From positions 119,930,501-119,994,500 of the forward strand of contig NC_091248.1 in assembly GCF_042477335.2 (NCBI RefSeq): DNA of 64,000 nt, in the 5' to 3' direction. Source of the DNA: Ovis canadensis (taxonomy: Eukaryota > Chordata > Mammalia > Artiodactyla > Bovidae). Positions 1-11,589 of the stretch are shown piece by piece (positions within the stretch are counted from its first letter, which is position 1; each line of letters starts with the position of its first letter). Made by a program: the position numbers and the translations under genes. Under the pieces are notes generated by a model, which had not been told where the DNA came from, made no database searches, and saw nothing but the letters and a program-made list of their open reading frames with translations.

Positions 1-994
1 CATCTTGAATCCACTGGTGGGTTCACAGCTTGTGGGTGGCTTAGGCTCTGTAGGGCTCCATGTAGTCAGGAAGAAGCACATAGCAGCTGTGTTGGCTGAT
101 TGTGACAGCTGGGAATGTGTGGTAGTGGGTAAGGAAGGTCCAGGGAGTAAGGCGGCCTGGGTGTTGAGAAGCTCCTGACTGGGAGCTTTCAGTTTTGCCC
201 ACTGCACAAAAACATCCATGGTCTCCAACTTGATTAGCCTCAGGTGGGAAGAGTGGAAAATTTTCAGCTTTTCCTTGACTATATCCCTAGTGTGTCTCTT
301 AACCTGTTCAAATTTTTTCCTCAGTGAATAACTATCCTTGAGGGTAGACAAGGAAGAGGAGGAAAGAGGCAGAGAGAATGAGAGACAGGGAGACAATCTG
401 ATTCCTCTTAGCACCATTATTTCTGTACTTCTTTAAGGTTCTGTGCTTGGCTAGTTATTCCTCATTATGAGTGAAGACAGCAGAATCAGAATGTCTCCCA
501 AGCATTGCCTTGTATTAGCCATGTAGGGGTGGTGGTTGATGGCTGAAGGGCAGGTGACTTTTTAGTCCTTCCCCTTCTCTTGAAATGAATGTCTTAGAAG
601 CGATTCTCCTCTTGAAGGAGAGAATAGCAAAGCATCTCTTTGGGAAGCCTGAGCTGGGCTGGCTTCTCAAACAAGGAGTAAAGTGAGGCAGCTGCAGAGT
701 AGATCAGCTGTACTTCAGATCATCCCTCCATAGCAAAGAGCAGGGTGAGGATGCGCAGTGCTGGGTGTAGGCCCAGCCCTCTGCGTGAGAGACCACAACC
801 CTGCTCCCTCTTCATCTCTTCTTTATGCCACTTCTCAGTTTGTAACGGGTCTGCAGCAAGAGAGATTGCAAGTTGAGTGGACATGCTTTAGGAAAGAGTG
901 AGTGGAGGGAATGCTAGTCAGGTTGGATATTCTTTTCTATTGTATTGTTCTTTAATCTACTGATTGATATATTCACTGAATAATATTTATAGAG
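1..994. other. Tandem duplication copy A, 5' part (non-coding)
   Basis: No gene is seen. The stretch resembles 11.6-12.6 kb in the same order and orientation. Examples are the shared wording around 40-60 (ggctctgtagggct) and 11630-11645 (ggctctgcagggct), the gagaagctcctg / gagaaactccttg match, and acttgattagcctc near 228-240 matching 11806-11818. The two copies are clearly diverged, so the duplication is old. Copy A is cut by a solo LTR at its right end. Confidence 0.6.
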
Positions 995-2810
995 TGCTGG
1001 GAGCCAGCATGAGGAACTCCGCCCATGGCAAAGGTCATGAGGAAGGAGGCTTCGGCATATGCAAAGGTGGATCAAGCCTCAGGAAACCCCCCCCGTTCCC
1101 GAGCATCTGCCCCCAAAACCAGAGTCTGCCTACTTTATTGTTTTATGCTCTCACCTACACCTCTGACTTTATGGGGGGCTTTCCCCCATCACCTCTCTTG
1201 GAGGAGTTAACCTACTGCTCCAGTTAATAAAAATTCCTGGGCGTGACAAGAGTGTTTCAACTTATGAACTCCTCTGAAGGTTATCTAGCCTGCCTGTACA
1301 GGTTCGTCCGGCCACATGTGATTGTTTACAGCCTCCCAACTGTGAGAGGCACGAGATGTTTTAGACTTACTAAAGGCAGATTCTTTTAGGAAGTTAGAAA
1401 TTATTAGTATAGTGGGTTAATTAGGAATTGTATTGGTGAAGGGTTTTTCATTTGTTGAGCCAATATTTGCTGCTAAGTCTCCATATTCCCTGCCCTTATA
1501 ATGAATATATAACTAGCATATAGGAGAAATAAGTATTAACCTTTAGATTAATCATGTTAACCTTCAGTTCAGTTCAGTTCAGTTCAGTCACTCAGTCGTA
1601 TCTGACTCTTTGCGACCCCATGAATTGCAGCATGCCAGGCCTCCCTCTCCATCACCAACTCCCGGAGTTCACTCAGACTTGCGTCCATTGAGTCAGTGAT
1701 GCCATTCAGCCATCTCATCCTCTGTCACCCCCTTCTTCTTCTACCCCTAATCCCTCCCAGCATCAAAGTCTTTTCCAATGAGTCAGCTCTTTGCATGAGG
1801 TGGCCAAAGTATTGGAGTTTCAGCTTTAGCATCATTCCTTCCAAAGAAATCCCAGGGTTGATCTCCTTCAGAATGGACTGGTTGGATTTCCTTTCAGTCC
1901 AAGGGACTCTCAAGAGTCTTCTCCAACACTACAGTTCAAAAGCATCAATTCTTCAGCGCTCAGCCTTCTTCACAGTCCAACTCTCACATCCATACATGAC
2001 TACTGGAAAAACCATAGCCTTGACTAGATGGACCTTAGTCGGCAAAGTAACGCCTCTTCTTTTGAATATGCTAACCTTAGGCTAAGTAAATTTCTTTCTT
2101 AATTGTAGCCCACTACACCCTCACCCTATAGGAATGCAACTTTATCTGGTACCTTTGGAGAGTGGTGCCTGGTTTAAGAAAAATCACCCCTGGAATATAA
2201 GTTTTTTGGTTATCAGAAAGAAAGGATCATAAAATGTCAGCAGGCCTTATGGCCAGAAGATGATGTAAAACCCCTAAGACCTTTATGTATACTTTTATAT
2301 GAAGCACCTGATTTTGATAAAGGTCAGAACTGCTGACCCCCACGTGACTTTAAAATTTCCATTTGTCTCTATGTGTAACAAAAGGTATATAAACAAACCT
2401 AAAAATAAAGAAATCAGATCAGTTTCTGGAAAGACTGATTCCCCCATGTCATTCTTTCTTGTTCTCCGTTTTTCTGGCTGAATTTCCATCTGGAGCATGG
2501 GTGCTCGCCAAGCCTGCTAATTTTGCCCTGGCATATAAGTTCCACGCGAGAGGGAGCCCAAGGCGGCTCACCCTTCAATATTCAAGTGGGCGCTGGTGGT
2601 CTGCCTAGGTGGTGCAAGCCTCTTGTCTCAAACCTTTATTGGTATCCCACGTAAACCAAGTTATTCAGCCTCTTTTTCTCCACTAATTTTCCTACTATGC
2701 TATTTCTTTCTAATCTCCCTCTATATCTTTAATTAAGCAATTAATTCCTAGGACCCTGACTCCATCTCCACTTCGAATTACCCTGGATCCACCAGGGCTG
2801 GACCCCGGCA
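995..2810 (+). mobile_element. Solo LTR of a bovine ERVK-type (class II) endogenous retrovirus
   Basis: The element starts with TGCTGGGAGCC and ends with CCCCGGCA. It is flanked by a perfect 6-bp target duplication, atagag, at 989-994 and 2811-2816, the size expected for ERVK-type integrases. A related LTR lies in reverse orientation at 13994-15627. There is no internal retroviral region, so this is a solo LTR left by LTR-LTR recombination. A BovB fragment is nested inside it. The family is probably BTLTR1-like (from memory). Confidence 0.8.
1565..2071 (-). mobile_element. BovB LINE 3' fragment nested in the LTR
   Basis: On the minus strand this is the 3' end of BovB, with the cagttcagttcagt tail at its left edge and codons for the reverse-transcriptase C-terminal region. 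The LTR sequence is interrupted exactly here, and taacctt is repeated at 1558-1564 and 2072-2078. The BovB copy is therefore younger than the LTR insertion. Confidence 0.85.
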
Positions 2811-3143
2811 ATAGAGTACACATTTTATCAGACTCTCTTATCACTGGTTGTGATACTAGAATGCTGAAGAACGTGCCTTCAGGTACTTAATTCTAATGTG
2901 GAATTTTAATGTTAAATGATAAGTACAAATGTAATATGATTTGAGATATTGATGGAAGCCAACAGAAATAGAAATACAGCCTAGAGAGTTTAGAGAATGA
3001 GATTTTGTATGTATTGTTATTCCAGCAATGAGACTAAAAGGGGTTAATTGAGCAAAGGTATGCATGCAGCGAGCAAGGAGCCTGGCAACTAAGGGACACA
3101 GTACCATCTGGTTTGGCATTTTCTAGCATTTTTCTTACCCTAG

Positions 3144-3356
3144 TGAAAGTGAAAGTGAAATTGCTCAGTTGTGTCTGACTCTTTGCAACCCCATGGACTG
3201 TAGCCTACTAGGCTCCTCTGTCCATGGGATTTTCCAGGCAATAGTACTGGAGTGGATTGCCATTTCCTTCTCCAGGGGATCTTCCCGACCCAGGAATTGA
3301 ACCCGGCTCTCCCACGCTGTAGACAGACACTTTACCATCTGAGCCACCAGGGAAGT
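3144..3356 (-). mobile_element. Bov-tA SINE
   Basis: Reverse-oriented Bov-tA: a BovA body followed by the tRNA-like head reading (in reverse) gagccaccagggaagtc. A short direct repeat, ccctag, lies at 3138-3143 and 3357-3362. Confidence 0.85.
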
Positions 3357-4039
3357 CCCTAGGGCTCTGGACAAAATAGAAAAGTCATAGACAAGCAGAT
3401 ACATTTTTGGAGACTTTACAAATTGCTCTATGAAGCTGAGATGATGGCAGTTTGGTCCGAGGGACAGAGTATCTATTTGAAGGTCCTTTCTGCAGCTAGA
3501 GATTTGGGAACCTCAGAATATAGAGGATGTTGTCTCTAAATTTTCACTGCTCTTTTGTTTCATGATCCCCAGATGGAGACTGTGTAGGATAGATGAGACA
3601 CAGGGATGAAAGTCTGATCCTCTTCATTTGTTGGGACCTCTCATCTCTCATGGCATGTGATCACATGTAGAAATATAATGTCAGAACTTAAGGTCATCAA
3701 CTTGAAGCTGGCTGGGTTCTTCGTGCTTAGAGGAGACACATTCACTAAAAGCACAGATGGAGGAAGACTTTTATCACAAGAATAAAGTTGAAGATACTGG
3801 ATAATCCACACTTCTGGAAGCCAGCTCCCCAGAAATAAGGGAATGATTCAATACTCTGTGTCAAATTGTCTTATGACAATGTCCTTGATAGGCTCAGATT
3901 CTCAACAGCACCCCTAAAGTGATACATAAAACAGGCAACAACTTTAAAATGCATATAATCCAAATGAAGCCTGAGTTCAGTGGATACAAAGAAAAGAAGT
4001 AACCATGTCTGGGTGGGATTCTCAAGGCAAACTTTCTTT

Positions 4040-4147
4040 TGTTTTGTTTGCATCATGGGGCTTGCAGGATCTTAGTTCCCCTACCGTGGATTGACCTGGA
4101 AACCCTGGCATTGAAAGCTCTGAGTCCTAACCAGTGGGACCAACAGA
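4040..4147 (-). mobile_element. CHR-type SINE fragment
   Basis: The words ggggcttgcaggatcttagtt and aaccagtgggacca are the reverse of the tRNA-related head of ruminant CHR SINEs. The element is short and diverged. Confidence 0.55.
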
Positions 4148-4390
4148 GATTCCCAGGAATATTTTCTTAAAACTGTTAATATACAGCAGTTTTTTCAGGA
4201 TGTGGACAAGACTGGCACAGAACACAGTTTACATCCAATTACAATACAGTGGTTTCCCTGATGATTTCAGTAGTTATTTCTTTTCTCAGTCCTTCAAACT
4301 CCAAAGTGACAAATTCATAGGAGCACATCAGGATGGAATGAAACTATGTTGTAGATGTTCATTTCAGGAGATATTTGCAAGATAATTGTC

Positions 4391-5410
4391 TTTACTTCCT
4401 CAATGCCTCCTCCTAACTGTCCTATAAAAGAACCTGGCATCCACACCCCTACAAAATGGTTATTTTGAGACATTAATCTGCCATCTTCTTGGTCAACTGG
4501 CTTTCCAAATAAAATTGTGTTCCTTGCCTCAATACCTCATTTCTTGGCTATGTTGACTAAAAAGATACACAACTTGAGAGTTGTCAGTGAGTTTTATTTG
4601 GGGCAAAATGAGGACTGAAACCCGGGAGTTAACACTTCAGATAGGTCTGAGAAACTGCTCCAAAGAGGCAGTGGGGGAAGGTCATTAAATAAGATTTTGG
4701 TGAAGGGGCAGTTCAATGCAATAAAACGCTTGCTTTACAAAAGGTTTTTTGCTAGTCACGAGGATCTGATGTCACCATGAAGGGATTTAGTGCTTTCCTA
4801 AATATGAAGAGATGCAAGGATTGGGATCTTGAAATTAGTTCCTGAAAATATCTATCTAAAGACTTGTTCCATTGGCAAAATGCTGTTAGCCTTTGCCCTG
4901 CTTCATTTTGTACTCCAAGGCCAAACTTGCCTGTTACTCCAGGTACTTCTTGACCAGTCAATCATAAAGGAAATCAACCCTGAATATTCACTGGAAGGGC
5001 TGATGCTGAAGCTGAAGCTCCAATATTTTGGCCATCTGATGCGAAGAGCCAACTCATTGGAAAGGACCCTGATGCTGGGAAAGATTGAAGGCAAGAGGAG
5101 AAGGGGATGACAGGGAGTGAGATGACTGGATGGCATAATTGATGCAATGGACATGAGTTTGAGCAAACCATGGGAGATAGTGAAGGACAGGGAAGCCTGG
5201 TGGGCTGCTGTCCATTAGGTCACAAAGAGTCAGACACGACTGAGCAACTGAACAACAACAACAAAAGACCTGTTCCCCCAGATTCCCTGGAGCATAGAGT
5301 GCCTCACTCTCGCCCTGAGCTCCCTCAGGGTGTGTTGAACTGCACAGGGTTCAGTCTTTGCAGAAGCAGATGGCAAATACCCTTGGTAAGTGCCAATTTC
5401 TAATTGACAG
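4391..5410. repeat. LTR-like repeat debris with nested BovB
   Basis: The left part (about 4430-4550) has an aataaa signal followed by a ccttgcctc block, as in the R/U5 part of many LTRs. The right part (4560-5405) looks like another interspersed repeat that resumes after the BovB copy at 4953-5266. The family is not recognised with confidence; this may be very old ERV sequence. No coding potential is retained. Confidence 0.3.
4953..5266 (+). mobile_element. BovB LINE 3' fragment
   Basis: Plus-strand BovB from the aaaggaaatcaaccctgaat block through gctgatgctgaagctgaagc to the tail cacgactgagcaactgaacaac. It is the last 300 bp or so of the element, heavily 5'-truncated. Confidence 0.85.
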
Positions 5411-5731
5411 TTAACCAAATGTGTTTTTACTGATTAAATCTTCCTTTCATCAACTAATCAGCATGTAACTTTGTTATATGTTTGTTTCTATTCAATGCTG
5501 CTGCTGCTTCTAAGTTGCATCAGTCTATTCAATGACACCTTGCTCAATATGTATTATTGATCCATGAAGATTGACACACAGCCAACAGCTTGTAACTCAT
5601 GCTTGCAGAATTTTAGCAAACATGTATTTTAAATAATGAAGTGTGTATAATACTTATCTAAACTTATTTTCCCCATAAGGCACATAACAGCCTTCTTACC
5701 CTTAGCACCAGGAGATAAGCATTTCAGCATT
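5411..5731. other. Intergenic, no gene seen
   Basis: AT-rich unique-looking sequence. The only recognisable piece is a scrap of BovA-like sequence around 5500-5525 (tgctgctgctgcttctaagt). Confidence 0.6.
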
Positions 5732-6745
5732 ATGCTTCAGTTCAGTTCAGTCACTCAGTCATGTCCAAGTCTTTGCCACCCCATGGACTGCAGCACACCC
5801 AGCTTCCCTGTCCATCAGCAACTCCCAGAACTTACTCAAACTCATGTCCATCGAGTTGGTGATGCCATCCAACCATCTCATCCTCTGTCATCCCCTTCTC
5901 CTCCTGCTTTCAATCTTTCCCAGCATCAGGGTCTTTTCCAATGAGTCAGTTCTTTGCATCAGTCCTTCCAATGAACATTCAGGACTGATTTCCTTTAGGA
6001 TTGACTGGTTTGATCTCCTTGTAGTCCAAAGGACTCTCAAGAGTCTCCTCCAACAGCACAGTTCAAAAGCATCAATTCTTTGGTGCTCAGCTTTCTTTAT
6101 GGTTGAACGCTCATATGACTACTGGAAAAACCATATCTTTGACTAGATGGACCTTTGTTGGTAAAGTAATGTCTCTGCTTTTTATTAGGCTATCTAGGTT
6201 TGTTATAGCTTTTCTTCCAAGGAGCAAGTATCTTTTTATTTCATGGCTATAGTCACCATCTGCAGTGATTTTTGAGTCCAAGAAAATAAAGTCTGTCACT
6301 GTTTCCATTATTTTCCCATCTATTTGCCATGAAGTGATGGGACTGGATGCCATGATCTTCATTTTTTGAATGTTGAGTTTTAAGCCAATTTTTTCACTCT
6401 CCTCTCTCACTTTCATCAAGAGGTTCTTTAGTTCCTTTTCACTTTCTGCCATAGGGTGGTTTCATTTACATATCTGAGGTTTATTGATATTTCTCCCTGC
6501 ATCTTGCTTCCAGCTTGTGCTTCATCCAGATCAGCATTTCATATGATGTACTCTGCATATGAGTTAAATAAGCAGAGTGACAATATACAGCTTTGATGTA
6601 CTTCTTTCCCTATTTGGAACCAGTCTGTTGTTCCATGTCCAATTCTAACTGTTGCTTCTTGACTTACATACAGATTTCTCAGGAGGCAGATAAGGTGGTC
6701 TGGTATTCCCATATCTTTAAGAATTTTCCACAGTTTGCAAAAACA
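5732..6745 (-). mobile_element. BovB LINE fragment (RT C-terminal region and 3' end)
   Basis: Reverse-oriented BovB starting with the cttcagttcagttcagtcac tail. The minus strand encodes pieces of the BovB reverse transcriptase, such as KLNIQKMKIMASSPITSWQ and [16 protein letters not shown]. The word cattatgcttcagttcag recurs at both ends (near 5727 and 6742), where the next BovB copy begins. Confidence 0.9.
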
Positions 6746-6748
6746 TTA

Positions 6749-7688
6749 TGCTTCAGTTCAGTTCAGTTTCTCAGTCATGTCTGACTCTTTGCAACCCCAT
6801 GAATCACAGCACGCCAGGCCTCCCTGTCCATCACCAACCCCCAGAGTTCACTCAGACTCATGTCCATCGAGTCAGTGATGCCATCCAGCCATCTCATCCT
6901 CTGTTGTCCCCTTCTCCTCCTGCTCCCAATCCCTCCCAGCATGAGAGTCTTTTCCAATGAGCCAACTGTTTGCATGAGGTGACCAAAGTACTGGAGTTTC
7001 AGCTTTAGCATCATTCCTTCCAAAGAACACTGAGGGCTGATCTCCTTCAGAATGGACTGGTTGGATCTCCTTGCAGTCCAGGGGACTCTCAAGAGTCTTC
7101 TCCAACACCATATTTCAAAAGCATCAATTCTTTGGCGCTTAGCCTTCTTCACAGTCCAACTCTCACATCCATACATGACCACAGGAAAAACCATAGCCTT
7201 GACTAGATGGACCTTAGTGGGCAAAGTAATGTCTCTGTTTTTCAATATGCTATCTAGGTTGGTCATAACTTTTCTTCCAAGGAGTAAGTGTCTTTTAATT
7301 TCATGGCTGCAGTCACCATCTGCAGTGATTTTGGAGCCTCCCCAAAATAAAGTCTGACACTGTTTCCACTGTTTCCCCATCTATTTCCCATGAAGTGATG
7401 GGACTGGAGGCCATGATCTTCGTTTTCTGAATGTTGAGCTTTAAGCCAATTTTTTCACTCTCCTCTCTCACTTTCATCAAGAGGCGTTTTTTTTTAGTTC
7501 CTCTTCACTTTCTGCCATAAGGGTAGTATCATCTGTATATCTGAGGTTATTGATATTTCTCCCGGAAATCTTGATTCCAGCTTGTGTTTCTTCCAGTCCA
7601 GGGTTTCTCATGATGTACTCTGTATATAAGTTAAATAAGCAGGGTGACAATATACAGCCTTGACGTACTCCTTTTCCTGTCACCAAAT
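6749..7688 (-). mobile_element. Second BovB LINE fragment, same orientation
   Basis: A second BovB copy immediately follows the first, head-to-tail. The minus strand encodes a 201-codon BovB segment (6775-7380), and further 5' a piece of the RT palm with YTDDT at the catalytic YADDT position (7477-7695). It ends where an opposite-strand BovB fragment begins. Confidence 0.9.
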
Positions 7689-7990
7689 TGGACAATCTTT
7701 AAGGAAATCAACCCTGAATACTCTTTGGAAGTACTGATGCTGAAGCTGAAGCTCCAGTACTTTGGGCACCTGATGAGAATGGCTGACTTATTGGAAAATC
7801 ACCTCATACTGGGAGATCGAAGACTTAAAGAAGAGGGTGACAGAGGATGATATGGTTGTATGGCATCACATATTCAATGGACATGAATTTGGGCAAACTC
7901 CGGAAGATGGTGAAGGACACGGAAGCCTGGCATGCTGCAGTTCATGGGGTCGCAAAGAGTCAGATACGTCTTGGTAACTGAAAAGCAACA
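7689..7990 (+). mobile_element. BovB LINE 3' fragment, opposite orientation
   Basis: Plus-strand 3' end of BovB, from aaggaaatcaaccctgaat to ggtcgcaaagagtcagatac. Together with the preceding copy it forms an inverted BovB pair meeting near 7689. Confidence 0.85.
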
Positions 7991-8179
7991 ATAGCTTAAG
8001 CAGCAAAATCACCAATTAAATGCAAACAAATTTCAAAAACATGTTGCTAATTGGACAGTACAAAAGACATTTATTTACAGTATAGAAGCTGCAACAAGGT
8101 TGTGCCTTCTTCAACCTCAGTTGAGAACATGTACTCCAGGTGTCTCCAGTTTTCTGCTATGAGCATACATGCCCATGTT

Positions 8180-10114
8180 GATTAATGACCTTTATTTTTT
8201 TATTTTTTATTTTATTTTTTTAATTTTAGTTTTTTATTTTTTAAATTTTAAAATCTTTAATTCTTACATGAATTCACAAACATGAACCCCCCTCCCACCT
8301 CCCTCCGCATAACATCTTTCTGGGTCATCCCCATGCACCAGCCCCAAGCATGCTGCATCCTGCGTCAGACATAGACTGGCGATTCAATTCACATGATAGT
8401 ATACATGTTAGAATGTCATTCTCCCAAATCATCCCACCCTCTCCCTCTCCCTCTGAGTCCAAAAGTCCGTTATACACATCTGTGTCTCTTTCCCTGTCTT
8501 GCATACAGGGTCGTCATTGCCATCTTCCTAAATTCCATATATATGTGTTAGTATACTGTATTGGTGTTTTTCTTTCTGGCTTACTTCACTCTGTATAATC
8601 GGCTCTAGTTTCATCCATCTCATCAGAACTGATTCAAATGAATTCTTTTTAACGGCTGAGTAATACTCCATTGTGTATATGTACCACAGCTTTCTTATCC
8701 ATTCATCTGCTGATGGACATCTAGGTTGTTTCCATGTCCTGGCTATTATAAACAGTGCTGCGATGAACATTGGGGTACATGTGTCTCTTTCAATTCTGGT
8801 TTCCTCGGTGTGTATGCCCAGAAGTGGGATTGCTGGGTCATAAGGTAGTTCTATTTGCAATTTTTTAAGGAATCTCCACACTGTTCTCCATAGTGGCTGT
8901 ACTAGTTTGCATTCCCACCAGCAGTGTAGGAGGGTTCCCTTTTCTCCACACCCTCTCCAGCATTTATTGCTTGCAGATTTTTGGATCGCAGCCATTCTGA
9001 CTGGTGTGAAGTGGTACCTCATTGTGGTTTTGATTTGCATTTCTCTAATAATGAGTGATGTTGAGCATCTTTTCATGTGTTTGTTAGCCATCCGTATGTC
9101 TTCTTTGGAGAAATGTCTATTTAGTTCTTTGGCCCATTTTTTGATTGGGTCGTTTATTTTTCTGGAATTGAGCTGCATAAGTTGCTTGTATATTTTTGAG
9201 ATTAGTTGTTTGTCAGTTGCTTCATTTGCTATTATTTTCTCCCATTCTGAAGGCTGTCTTTTCACCTTGCTTATAGTTTCCTTTGTTGTGCAGAAGCTTT
9301 TAATTTTAATTAGATCCCATTTGTTTATTTTTGCTTTTATTTCCAGAATTCTGGGAGGTGGATCATAGAGGATCCTGCTGTGATTTATGTCTGAGAGTGT
9401 TTTGCCTATGTTCTCCTCTAGGAGTTTTATAGTTTCTGATCTTACATTTAGATCTTTAATCCATTTTGAGTTTATTTTTGTGTGCGGTGTTAGAAAGTGA
9501 TCTAGTTTCATTCTTTTACAAGTGGTTGACCAGTTTTCCCAGCACCACTTGTTAAAGAGATTGTCTTTACTCCATTGTATATTCTTGCCTCCTTTGTCAA
9601 AGATAAGGTGTCCATATGTGTGTGGATTTATCTCTGGGCTTTCTATTTTGTTCCATTGATCTATATGTCTGTCTTTGTGCCAGTACCATATTGTCTTGAT
9701 GACTGTGGCTTTGTAGTAGAGCCTGAAGTCAGGCAAGTTGATTCCTCCAGTTCCATTCTTCTTTCTCAAGATTGCTTTGGATATTCGAGGTTTTTTGTAT
9801 TTCCATACAAATCTTGAAATTATTTGTTCTAGTTCTGTGAAAAATGTGGCTGGTAGCTTGATAGGGATTGCATTGAATTTGTAAATTGCTTTGGGTAGTA
9901 TACTCATTTTCACTATATTGATTCTTCCAATCCATGAACATGGTATATTTCTCCATCTATTAGTGTCCTCTTTGATTTCTTTCATCAGTGTTTTATAGTT
10001 TTCTATATATAGGTCTTTAGTTTCTTTAGGTAGATATATTCCTAAGTATTTTATTCTTTTCGTTGCAATGGTGAATGGAATTGTTTCCTAAGAAATATAG
10101 ATTAATGACCTTTA
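8180..10114 (-). mobile_element. 5'-truncated L1 (bovine type), with target-site duplication
   Basis: The minus strand carries an uninterrupted 485-codon segment of L1 ORF2 (8528-9985) with the typical C-terminal words [25 protein letters not shown] and YYSAVKKN. The 3' UTR and A-rich tail read as T-rich plus strand at 8191-8270. A 15-bp direct repeat, gattaatgaccttta, lies at 8180-8194 and 10100-10114. The long open frame and intact duplication suggest a fairly young insertion. It lacks the N-terminal two thirds of ORF2 and all of ORF1, so it cannot act on its own. Confidence 0.93.
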
Positions 10115-11589
10115 GAAATTGCTTGGAAATACTGATTTTGGAGCTTGTGAGTAGATGAATGCACAAATACAGAATATGTGAATAATGAAGATTGACACTA
10201 CCATTCTTTTGTTGGGGCTATTTGTTTTGTATCACTTGATGTAAAAGAATTAAACTGCTAGGAACATCAGAACAGACATCTTTGTGAAGATGTATCTTTT
10301 CATTTCTTAGGTAAATTTCTGGGAGCAGAATTGCTGTGTCCTAGTAGCTATATCCTTAGCTTTAAGAAACTGACAAAATTTTTCCTAATGGGTTTTGTTA
10401 CTGTGCATTTCTTCCTACTTTTGAAGTGTCTGTTGGGCTCCTGTGGCCATAAACATCACTGTAGGGACATGTAGGGCCAATGAACCATGTCCTGAATTGA
10501 GGAGGTTGGCTTTGCAATAAGGGTTCTGAGACGAAACGTCTACCTACCTCACCTCCCTCAGATGTCCTCATGTGCCAGTAGCCTTGCTTCATATACTACA
10601 GTCTTGATAGGAGCTGACACATTTGGAGCTCAGAGGCTGAGAGGCAGTAGCTGAGACAGCAGTGTCTTGGGCAGCTGTCATCACAGTTCCCATGGGGATG
10701 AGGAACCCTGGGATGTTTCTTCCCTTCATAATGTAATTACTGTCTCCTTGTATGTTAGTATGATTACTGGGAAGGTCATATGGTGAACACGAGAATAAAA
10801 ATTTCCTGCAACTTCCTGTGGAAATCTGTCTGGGTGACCCCAATATAATGTCATTTCAAGATTATAAATTGATACAACTTTTTGGAGGGTGATTGGAAAG
10901 CAGCTAAGAAATGTAATATGATTTAGAAGCTGTTACTGTACAAATGTACATGTTTCAGGTAAAGGTATTTATAGAGATATGCATGTGTATGATAGAAAAT
11001 TTCTGTATGGACATAACAGAAATTAATCATAGTATTTAGATGTATAAGATGGTGAGGAGAATCGTACAATGGTGAGAGGGAATTTGTTTTCTATTCCTCT
11101 GTAAAACTTTATTTTCTTACCAGGAGTTGTTTTAAATGGAGTTGTTTTCAAGGTAATTATAAATATTTAAAATGTAATTTTGCTATCTTATTCAGCATCC
11201 CGGCTGTTCTCACTTTTATATACTATTAATATTTGTGGGAGTCAGTCCTGTATATTGCTCCTTCTGCCTGTACGTCTCACTTCAGGCAGGTCAGGAAGGT
11301 GCCCTGGTAGCATTTGGCACCTAAGGGAATATGTGAATGAGCCGCACAGTTGGACTGCATGCAGGGTCGAGAGCCTGAAAGGGTCTGTGGCATTCACAGG
11401 CTGTGGGGTTAGGGTGCATGGAAGTTTCTCTCTCATCTTTCCCTCTTCCCAGGTTCCCATAACTGTGGTCAGAGAGTACCTGGTAGGTGGAATGCAGAGA
11501 TCACCAGGAAAAGATGGGGTTCCTGGGGATTGGGATGAAGGAAAACTTTTGATAGAGGCTATTTGGTGGCTGTTGGGTTTTGATATGTT
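10115..11589. other. Intergenic, no gene seen
   Basis: Unique-looking sequence resumes after the L1 target duplication. Short open frames here (10398-10592, 10589-10843, 11180-11593) have no recognisable domains and no supporting splice or start context. Part of 10290-10400 resembles old LINE 3' sequence. Confidence 0.5.

Larger units (their letters stand above)
2817..4390. other. Tandem duplication copy A, 3' part (non-coding)
   Basis: The copy A/copy B similarity continues after the LTR. aatacagcct near 2975 matches 12732; the 3740-3830 block (agaagactttta..., ccagctcccc) matches 13305-13380; and 4150-4215 (aatattttcttaaaactgtta, cagcagtt.tttcagg) matches 13590-13640. No open reading frame of note is present. 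A Bov-tA SINE and a CHR fragment interrupt it. The similarity fades by about 4390. Confidence 0.55.

Noticed and set aside
4300-4345. tgacaaattcatag resembling the OR gene 3' end, as a possible OR pseudogene in copy A
   Set aside because: Only about 14 bases match. The surrounding sequence aligns instead with the non-coding copy B near 13665-13700.
8528-9985. 485-codon open frame as a host gene
   Set aside because: It is L1 ORF2 C-terminal sequence bounded by a target duplication and an A-rich tail.
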